Shown: positions 57,051 to 64,000 of the stretch, piece by piece
Numbering within the stretch: position 1 is the first letter of the stretch
How the letters are laid out: every line of letters starts with the position of its first letter
Source: Aspidapion aeneum
Lineage: Eukaryota > Arthropoda > Insecta > Coleoptera > Brentidae
Direction of reading: 5' to 3'
NCBI GenBank assembly: GCA_963576565.1
Contig: OY755046.1
Span: 46,804,786 to 46,868,785 of the forward strand
DNA: 64,000 bases
Program-made: the position numbers and the translations under genes
Notes under the pieces: generated by a model
Database searches by the model: none
Told to the model about the DNA's origin: nothing
What the model saw: only the letters and a program-made list of their open reading frames with translations

Positions 57051-57705
57051 AGTTTTTAAATTAAATATAAGCAATTGGTAAAATATGGACAATGAAAAAC
57101 TGATATTACCAATTTGGTTCAATTAAAAACTTATGAGTAACCTCACCACCGATAAATCATAATAAATGATCCCCATCAAATTCTATTAACGATCAATCGA
57201 TTAACCCAATAAATTACCCGACGATCGAATCACTTCAAGATAAAACAAATTACTCATCACGTCGATGCCGAAACAAAAAATAAACAAAAACCGATCGTCG
57301 GCCTGCACATTGTCAAAACAAAACACCGTCAGATCCTGGTTTTCCCACGCCTGCCTCGGATAAAAACTGGGTTAAATTCCCGGTGCAATTTTGCAGCAGG
57401 AAAAAACTTCGTTTTCGGGCCGAAAGAATGCAGAGATCGTTTGGCGGGACGATGAGGCCAAGTAAAAATGTCAGTTAAGTTGAGGCCAATTGCTGTACGG
57501 GTGTTGATGTTTAACTTCACTATACTTTTTAGTTTTTACGACGACTTTCTTAAATTGCCCTTGCACTACTCCAACTTTTAAAAAAAATTTATCGATGCTA
57601 GCTAAGTCACATCTATAATATAATTTAGGTAGATTGATTTTGAAAAAAGGCGTTCATCATTCTCAAATAAGCCTGGGTTTTCAATCTTGAAGAAAAATTA
57701 CTCAA
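57051..57705. other. Intergenic DNA, no recognised gene
   Basis: 57330-57470 is GC-richer, with a 63-codon minus frame and no recognised motif. Nothing else. Confidence 0.35.
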
Positions 57706-58023
57706 CTAATAGGCCGCTCTTTGGTTCCTTTTTTCTTCATAATTAGTATGGATTTCAGTAGTAGTAAGGCGGTGACCCGTAGGCCCACCAAATAGGCCAG
57801 AGTAGGCCCTTTTTGCCATGACACCGGGTCTGTTCCTTAACCTCTGTCCTTCCATTCGATATACATGTAGGTCATTGCTACAAGTACAGCTTATAACGAG
57901 CACGTTTAAGGGGGGAACCACCCCCCTGCCAGTGGTGGGGGGTGGTTCCCTTTCGTAAAATGTTCGGGGGAGTCTTATGTCTATCCATACCAAGTGTGTT
58001 GCTTCTATCATTAAACGCAGCAT
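57706..58023 (-). other. Unidentified 105-codon frame containing a GC hairpin
   Basis: A minus frame in locally GC-richer DNA, including MAKRAYSGLFGGPTGHRLTT and EREPPPTTGRGVVPPLNVL. I do not recognise it. A perfect hairpin with 14-bp arms (gggaaccacccccc at 57913-57926, ggggggtggttccc at 57937-57950) lies inside it, which argues against a conserved protein at that point. It may be a transposon fragment. Confidence 0.3.
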
Positions 58024-58426
58024 ATGGCTTAAATCGCGAATGTAGGGCCTGAACTATATTAGAAAATGTTAACCAAAAAACAAAAATAAACTAAGTTTAA
58101 CTACAAAAATTCAACGACAAAGAACGTAAAAACTTGGAGTAGAATTAAAACAAATTCCTTAAAGAATTAACGAGAAATTATCCGATAAAACTCCAAAGTT
58201 TGTACAGTTCCAAGCGAATGAAGGAAATTAGCAAAGAACACGCGTCTTAAACAAAGAGAAACCCATCCAAAAATGTTTGATTTCGAAGGGCTTTTGTTTG
58301 ACTGTTAATGCTTGGGTAAATCCATTTTCCTCGATAATTGATCAAGTCTAAAGAACCGAGCTGAAGAGGCGCAAAAAGAAAGTTTAGAGAATAAAAAGAT
58401 TTTTTAACTTTTTGTATTTAAACTGA
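58024..58426. other. Intergenic DNA, no recognised gene
   Basis: Nothing recognised. Confidence 0.4.
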
Positions 58427-58700
58427 ATGAATCCATGATGGATCTGATCCCTTTCTAGCCCATTAGCACCTCCACCCAAGTGACCTGCACGCTATGTGAA
58501 CCTTGAAAACAGTTTTTGTAAATATCTCAGAAACAGAAGCTCCTACGAAGTTTTTAGTAAGAACATAACGTGTTCTACTATATTCCGAAAAAAAAATTTT
58601 AACTGTCATTAGCAATACTGGATTTTGACCAAAATCTACTCAGCTCTTTACAGTAGTAGGCCGGACAGACAAACACAGACACGGACAGACGTGATCACGA
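58427..58700 (+). repeat. Dispersed repeat family D, copy 4
   Basis: 'tgaatccatgatggatctga', 'ctagcccattagcacc', 'cacgctatgtgaaccttgaa', 'aacagtttttgtaaatatct', 'tactatattccgaaa' follow the family order, ending with 'ggacagacaaacacagacac' and 'ggacagacgtgatc'. The middle block 'cgatgctccgttaaa' is deleted. Confidence 0.75.
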
Positions 58701-59068
58701 TATTGCTAAGATAGGTTAAAATACATTCAAATAACACAATTTCGGCGTTATCTCAAAATTTCAAAACAAGACCTTCTCTAGCCATTGCTGCTAGGAAGGT
58801 AATAAAATATTGTTGAACTGGCTAGGAGCAATTTTAAAACAAAATAAAATGTTTGCCAAAAACTTTATACATATTTTCCGCTTATAAATATATTATAAAG
58901 ACGAAACCACTTATTACTAATTTGGAAATTTTTGGACAACAAAACGTTAAAAGATATAAATTGTGACCATTTAACTAGAAGTAAGATGTAGTGATCTCTA
59001 TCAATATACTAAACTCTATAAACCTTAACACATAGTGAGGCAATTCCACGTAATACCGAGTCAATTAT

Positions 59069-60967
59069 ATGGATTTAATAGTTCGGTTTGGTTTAGCTTG
59101 GCTGAGAAAGGGAAAAAAGAAGAGTGTAGGATGTGTGCCTAATTATATAATAATATATTATGTCAGGTTGCTGAATTGTCCAAGTAGTTCTAGGTCCTTT
59201 TGGTCTCTTGCAAAAGCCGTTGGATCAAACTTCACCAAGTCATCCATACCACCACTTACAGATAAAAATACTCACTTAGCCACAACATCAGAGGAAAAAG
59301 CCAATATGCTGGCCAAAATCTTTTCCTCCAACTCAAACCTAACAGTGCCAAATGGAAAAACTCCACCGTTTATTGAAAGGGTTTCCCACAGTATGCCAGA
59401 GGTACCCTTTTGTCACAGAGAAATACGAAAATCCCTTAAAAAGTTGGATACAAACAAAGCAATGGGTCCAGATGGCATTCCCGCGATAGTACTCAAAAAT
59501 TGTGCTAGCGAACTCACCCCAACTTTCGCAAAATTATTCAATTTATCTTATAGGCAAGGAGTATATCCATCATCATGGAAGTCTGCCGCAGTACAACCCA
59601 TTCCAAAGAAAGGAAAAAAGACAGATCCGTTAAACTATAGACCAATTGCTCTACTTCCGGTGATATCAAAAGTAATGGAAAGAGTTGTGAACAATCACCT
59701 AACCAAGTACTTGGAAAAATACAAAATTATCAACGACAAGCAATACGGATTTCGAAAATATAGGTCAACTGGCGATTTACTTACATACGTCACTCACTTA
59801 TGGCAAAAAGCGATTGAGTTGCGAGGTGAAACAAGAACAATTGCCTTAGATATATCTAAAGCATTCGATAAAGTCTGGCATGAAAATCTGCTCAACAAGC
59901 TCAAAGCAACGGGATTGTCGCCGAGACTTTGCACTTGGTTTGAAAGTTACCTTAAGGATAGATCCATTTATGTTGCACTGGATGGCCGGAACTCCAACTC
60001 TTACCAAATAAATGCTGGTGTGCCACAGGGAGCAATCCTTTCGCCAACACTTTTTCTGATTTACATAAATGACCTCATAGATAAAACAGTAAATCCACTT
60101 TATTGCTTTGCAGATGATGGCAATGTAGTCTCCTCAGTCATACCACCCACTCAGTGTCTATCCGCACGTGAATTCCATCATCTTAGACTAACTCAAATAT
60201 CGCAGATAAATAACGACCTGGAGATAATAGAGGACTGGGGCAACAAAAACCTTGTACAGTTCAACGCGCAGAAAACCCAAGCAGCCCTGTTTTCAAAAAA
60301 GACCAGCACCGGTGAGCCAAACATCATGCTATCTGGAAGTGCTGTCACATTGCAGAGCCAGTTGAACATCTTAGGAGTCACTGCAGAGACCAACATGTCT
60401 TGGCACAGTCACGTGGCAGATATAGCTAAAAGGGCGTCCCAAAAGCTTGGGGTGCTATTTCGTACAAGACATCTGTATACACCAAGCCAACTGCTGACAC
60501 TATACAAAGCCCAGATTCGACCAACTATGGAGTACTGCTCACATATATGGAGTGCGGCACCCAAACATACCTTAATGCTTTTGAACACCGTGCAAAAACG
60601 AGCTATCAAGCTGATCAATGACCCCGCACTTACCCGTAGCTTGGATAGTCTCGAACATCGAAGAACTGTGGGCGATCTCTCTCTCTTCTACAGGTATTAT
60701 CACGGAAAATGCTCTAAAGAGTTGGCACGTATGATCCCCCCGGGAGTAGCACCTACTAGGCGAACACGTCAAACAGACGGTAACCATCAATTTACTGTCA
60801 AAATAGAGGCACCAAGAACCTCATTATATCAGAATTCATATCTCTGGAGAACAGCATCGCTGTGGAATAAACTCCCTGCGACAGTTTTCCCTGCAGGTTA
60901 CAACCTGAACCGTTTCAAAACCAACACACACCAACATTTCCGCGCACTTGCCGCTTGTCGAGCGTGA
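59069..60967 (+). CDS. Intact RT frame of a Jockey/CR1-type LINE, with a host-LINE leader
   Basis: A 632-codon frame without stops. Codons 1-29 lie upstream of the insertion junction and come from the older LINE, so the ATG at 59069 is not the element's own start. The element part holds FWSLAKAVGSNF and TNKAMGPDGIPA (RT entry), LNYRPIALLPVISKVMERVV, QYGFRKYRSTGDLL, IALDISKAFDKVWH (motif A, near residue 260), AGVPQGAILSPTLFLIYIND (motif B, near 316), YCFADDGNVV (FADD at residues 347-350), the LGV and YCSHIW connection region, and a C-terminal YLWRTASLWNKLPATVFP segment ending at RALAACRA. The catalytic residues look intact, but the endonuclease domain is missing, so it cannot mobilise itself. 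Confidence 0.92.
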   Translation: MDLIVRFGLAWLRKGKKKSVGCVPNYIIIYYVRLLNCPSSSRSFWSLAKAVGSNFTKSSIPPLTDKNTHLATTSEEKANMLAKIFSSNSNLTVPNGKTPPFIERVSHSMPEVPFCHREIRKSLKKLDTNKAMGPDGIPAIVLKNCASELTPTFAKLFNLSYRQGVYPSSWKSAAVQPIPKKGKKTDPLNYRPIALLPVISKVMERVVNNHLTKYLEKYKIINDKQYGFRKYRSTGDLLTYVTHLWQKAIELRGETRTIALDISKAFDKVWHENLLNKLKATGLSPRLCTWFESYLKDRSIYVALDGRNSNSYQINAGVPQGAILSPTLFLIYINDLIDKTVNPLYCFADDGNVVSSVIPPTQCLSAREFHHLRLTQISQINNDLEIIEDWGNKNLVQFNAQKTQAALFSKKTSTGEPNIMLSGSAVTLQSQLNILGVTAETNMSWHSHVADIAKRASQKLGVLFRTRHLYTPSQLLTLYKAQIRPTMEYCSHIWSAAPKHTLMLLNTVQKRAIKLINDPALTRSLDSLEHRRTVGDLSLFYRYYHGKCSKELARMIPPGVAPTRRTRQTDGNHQFTVKIEAPRTSLYQNSYLWRTASLWNKLPATVFPAGYNLNRFKTNTHQHFRALAACRA

Positions 60968-61015
60968 TAGGGATCTCCTTGCGAGTGCGCATACCCGTAA
61001 ACAAAAAAAAAAAAA
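59155..61015 (+). mobile_element. Jockey/CR1-type LINE copy, 5'-truncated, poly(A) tailed
   Basis: A 14-bp duplication aattatataataat flanks it at 59141-59154 and 61016-61029. The copy starts within ORF2 upstream of the RT, ends 50 bp after the stop codon with a 13-15 nt poly(A) run (61003-61017), and is inserted in the older LINE between its RT entry and motif A. 5' truncation, poly(A) and a target duplication fit target-primed reverse transcription. Confidence 0.9.
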
Positions 61016-61311
61016 AATTATATAATAATGATAAGAAATGCATTGTTGTTTTTCCCGACCTGGCAAAGGGCTTTGACAGAGTATCTCAGAAAATCTTATT
61101 ACGAATCTTAGAATCAAATGGAGACAGAGGAAATGCTTTAGAGATCTGCAAAGATTATTTGTCAAGTCGAGAAAAACAGACCAAAGTTAATGACACCCTT
61201 AGTTCACCACAAACAATAAGCATAGGTTCCATAAGACTCGGACCAATATTTTTTATTGTATATATAAAAGCTCTGGTTGATCAAGTTATAATGGCCAAAA
61301 TAATATCATAA

Positions 61312-62667
61312 TAATATGCTGGTGACACAGTCATTATTTTTTGTGGTGTTACATGGAATGATACTAAAGCCAAAGAAATCGAAGGGCTGAAGAAAGTCAA
61401 CACATGGTTAGATATTAACGAGTTATCTTTAAATATATACGGTAAAATAATAAGAAATAAAGTAGAGAGCGAATATAAAGACATGGAGGCAGAAGAACAA
61501 GCTGGTTTCAGGGCGGGTAGATCGACTTCAGATCATTTCTTTTGTATAACCCAAGTTATTGAAAAGAAAATGGCATACGGTCAAGAGCTGCATCTGCTTT
61601 ACGTGGATTTGCAGAAGGCATATGATAGTATACCACTAAATCTACTTTGGAAAGCGTTGGAAAACACAAACATAAGCGTACAACTAATTAAGGCCATCCA
61701 AGAGTTATACCGCAATAGTAAGGCAAAAGTTAAAATAAAAGCAAAACTAACCAAAGGCTTTCAAGTAAATAAAGGTCTTAAACAAGGTTGCTGTATCTCG
61801 CCTACGCTCTTCAAGATATACTTGGAACAAGTCCTTAAAGTATGGAAGAGAAAATACCAAAACATGGGAATTCCGTTGGACGAAACCACCTTGTATACTT
61901 TATGTTTCGCCGATGATCAGATAGTAGTGGCTCAGGATTATGACGACCTCGAATATATGACACGAAAACTAATAGAAGAGTACAATAAGTGGGGACTAGA
62001 GGTTAATCTCAATAAGACAGAGTATATGTGTATCGGTGGAATGAAACAGGATCTAATCTTAAATACCGGGCAGCGAATTCACTCCTGTGATGAGTATAAA
62101 TACTTAGGTCTAAAAATTACAGCTGACGGAACACTAGACAAAGCTATAAAAGATCGAAACGTACAAGGAAGAAAAGCAATAACTTTATTAAATGGAATAA
62201 TTTGGGACCAAAGTATATCAAAACATAACAAAAAGCTTATATATAACACCATTATAAAAAGTATTATTACATACGGCTCAGAAGTATGGCCAATCAAGGA
62301 TAGAACAGAAAAAATGCTTTCCGCTACGGAGATGGACTATTGGAGAAGAGCAGCAGGGAAATCAAAAAGAGAAAGAGTTACAAATCAAAGAATAAGAGAA
62401 ATTATGACAGTAGGTGAACGTACTTTAGTGGATGATATAAGAACAAAACAACTGGTGCGGTACGGACATGTACAAAGAATGAATGACGAAAGACTACCTA
62501 AACAAATACTACAATGGAAACCAACTGGCCGAAGAAAACGAGGACGGCCAAGGAGAAGCTGGAGAGAAGGAATAGACAGTGAAATAAGAATAAGAGGCCT
62601 AAATGATGAATTATGGGCAAACAGAAACGAGTGGAGATTGGGTATCGGAAGACGTAGAACGTTGTGA
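61312..62667 (+). CDS. Family A RT half, in frame with the interrupted LINE
   Basis: The frame is open from about 61312 to the stop at 62668. The first ~42 codons (YAGDTVIIF... NELSLNI) are the older LINE; at 61438 it passes without a stop into family A sequence (YGKIIRNKVESEYKDM), whose first internal Met is at 61483. From that Met (394 codons) it holds EEQAGFRAGRSTSDHF, LYVDLQKAYDSIPLNLLW (motif A), GLKQGCCISPTLFKIYL (motif B), LCFADDQIVVA (FADD, residues 142-145), GHVQRMNDERLPKQI, RRKRGRPRRSW and WRLGIGRRRTL at the terminus. No frameshift, unlike copy 1. It lacks the endonuclease and the RT entry. Confidence 0.9.
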
Positions 62668-62687
62668 AACCGATAAATATATATATA
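61438..62687 (+). mobile_element. RTE-like LINE family A, copy 2 (5'-truncated, 1.25 kb)
   Basis: Flanked by a 14-bp duplication, tatctttaaatata, at 61424-61437 and 62688-62701. Starts at a point equal to about 28430 of copy 1 and ends 'gaaaccgataaatatatata', so it shares the 3' end but is truncated 1.27 kb further in. By eye, differences from copy 1 are a few substitutions plus the two small deletions in copy 1. Inserted in the older LINE between its YADD-like box and the following domain. Confidence 0.93.
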
Positions 62688-63603
62688 TATCTTTAAATAT
62701 AGAGAAAACTAACTATACAGCATTTTCAAAAATCAATAAAAACCGTCCCGATTTTGTCTCGATAAAAACTGATACATTTACTGACAAGATAAGAGAAGTT
62801 CCTTATACAAAATACCTTGGTCATTTATATTGATTCTAACTTAAATTTAAATAAACATAGAATATCTAAACAAAAAAATTAAATCTCTCATGTACAGATT
62901 TTATATATTAAGAAATATTTTATTAAAACCAATGATTACTTATCTCTATCAAAACTTAGTTGAGTCACTGCTAAGATATGGCATACCGGCATGGGGGGTA
63001 TGTGTGAAAAAACCCCTATAAATTATTCAAAATAAAATTCTAACAATCATATTTAGAAAGGATCATTTATACCCTACAAATCTACTACTACAATATAAGA
63101 ATATAATTTTATCAGTCAACATCATGTTTTATACACTAAAATTCACATAATACGAGCATGCTCAGTATGTCAGGTTGCTGCAGTGAATTCTACAGAAGAT
63201 CTGTAATTCTTTTTAGGAACCAAATGTATATAATATACTTCCAGATGAAATTCTAGATTAGTCCAGACATTTATATCGAATAACAAAACGAAATTTCTTC
63301 AGCTACTTTGGTTTTGAGTGTTTTTAATTTGTGATATGTAATGTGGTGGTAACTATTTCAATTTACATTTTATGTTAGGTATTAGTTCTTAGGGCAAAAT
63401 TTTATATTATTTGAAGTTTAAGATATTATTGCATTACAATGTACTGCAAATTTTAAAATTTTAAATTAAAACACATACATACGTGTTTAGTTATCTAGTT
63501 GTTTACCAATGTTTATTTTATAAAAATTGTGTTATAAGAAACATTTATTGTACATTTGAATTTATTGAAAAATAAATGAACTTGAAACTTGAATCTTGAA
63601 TCT

Positions 63604-64000
63604 TAAAAACATATCTTTATCCAACAAAACTGTCATTAACGCTATGGGGTGTATAGATAACTTCATAAAGATTTCTCTTAAATCTTTTAATGGATTTACG
63701 CCACATTTACCCTGTGTATCGTGCATTGTGCCTAAATCTAGAACTGAAGTACTCAATCGTAATAAAATCGTCTCCGAAATTCGAATCAAGAAACAGAGAA
63801 TGAGCATTATTTATTATAATCTCCAGTTTAAAATCTGCCATACTTTAGTTCTGTCTCAGTAGACACTAATTCTCTCCCGAGCGCAAATAAGGAACGTTCG
63901 CCAAAACAGCATCTGCTTGTGTTGTTTTTTGATGGTTTATATCCTTAAGTATTCTGGAAAGAAAATATTATCTTGTTAAAATTTGGTTTTCCATGAAGCA
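63604..64000. other. Sequence after the LINE nest, no recognised gene
   Basis: An 88-codon plus frame at 63596-63862 begins inside the LINE tail and shows no recognised motif. Nothing else seen to the window end. Confidence 0.4.

Larger units (their letters stand above)
59045..63603 (+). mobile_element. Old Jockey-like LINE, split by two younger LINEs
   Basis: Three separated segments belong to one decayed element. 59045-59140 has a decayed RT entry (VRFGL..RKGKKKS, like QFGFRKGKST). 61030-61423 has KKCIVVFPDLAKGFDRVSQK (motif A), YLSSREKQTKVNDTLS, a degraded GVPQGS..GP (IGSIRLGPIFFIVYIKAL), YAGDTVIIF (YADD box with D changed to G) and WLDINELSLNI. 62702-63200 resumes at EKTNYTAFS, KYLGHLY, LVESLLRYGIPAWGV and KILTIIFRKDH. 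The 3' end is 'gaacttgaaacttgaatctt' repeats at 63577-63603. The first gap is the insertion 59155-61015, the second 61438-62687. Confidence 0.85.

Noticed and set aside
59069..59154. ATG at 59069 as the true start of the 632-codon ORF
   Set aside because: It lies upstream of the 14-bp target duplication, in the older LINE. The junction at 59155 shows the first ~29 codons are foreign to the element.
59155..59175. Shared 15-mer 'tatgtcaggttgctg' at 59159 and 63167 as evidence of a common origin of the two LINE regions
   Set aside because: The match stops abruptly on both sides and one copy is inside the inserted element while the other is in the older LINE; chance or a microhomology at the 5' junction cannot be told apart.
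60193..61165. Minus frames within 60193-61165
   Set aside because: Antisense of the intact LINE RT and the older LINE; no independent support.
63596..63862. 88-codon frame at the window end
   Set aside because: It starts in the LINE 3' tail repeat and shows no recognisable protein feature.

Overview
This is a stretch of AT-rich, gene-poor animal nuclear DNA, most likely from an insect (a beetle would fit, but the sequence does not settle it). The signs are a dense layer of eukaryotic transposable-element remains (RTE-like and Jockey/CR1-like LINEs, a Penelope-like fragment, Transib, hAT and mariner pieces), no bacterial-type operons, and no long host ORF. Every ORF over 200 codons belongs to a transposable element. 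Only one stretch (40319-40525, with GC-richer DNA upstream at about 39660-40040) looks like a possible host coding exon, and I could not name the gene.

Layout. 0.9-3.3 kb: a diverged four-unit tandem array. 4.5-6.0 kb: a dispersed repeat and a dead Jockey LINE on the minus strand holding a perfect 113-bp duplication. 7.64 kb: a strong short hairpin. 8.5-15.8 kb: dead RTE-like LINEs of two families (called B and C here) on both strands, a 135-bp minisatellite with a small element inserted in it, and a 1.47-kb element with 258-bp inverted arms of about 98% identity enclosing an old LINE fragment. 15.9-20.8 kb: a MITE, a tRNA-Val-like half, a structurally complete Transib transposon and a foldback element. 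22-26.6 kb: a tandem array, a TIR element with an exon-like ORF, a dead LINE RT and MITEs. 27.2-29.7 kb: a long 5'-truncated RTE-like copy (family A). 30-33.2 kb: nested MITEs, a Penelope-like GIY-YIG fragment and a nonautonomous hAT with a perfect 8-bp target duplication. 34.3-37.5 kb: an array interrupted by a LINE and a TIR element. 37.5-58.7 kb: mostly diffuse repeats, the candidate exon, a 430-bp tandem array, inverted-repeat elements, and mariner and LINE scraps. 59.0-63.6 kb: a three-level LINE nest in which an old LINE is interrupted by a nearly intact Jockey/CR1-type copy and by a second family A copy.

The best-supported observations rest on exact junctions read from the sequence. 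They are: Transib ends starting CACAGTG/CACAATG with a 5-bp CGCCG duplication; hAT ends with AGCTTCTC on both sides; and three LINE insertions with 12-14 bp target duplications. They give a relative order of insertion and show family A moved recently. The transposase and most RT frames are broken. The uninterrupted frames are the 632-codon Jockey/CR1-type ORF (whose first ~29 codons come from the older LINE) and the 394-codon RT half of family A.
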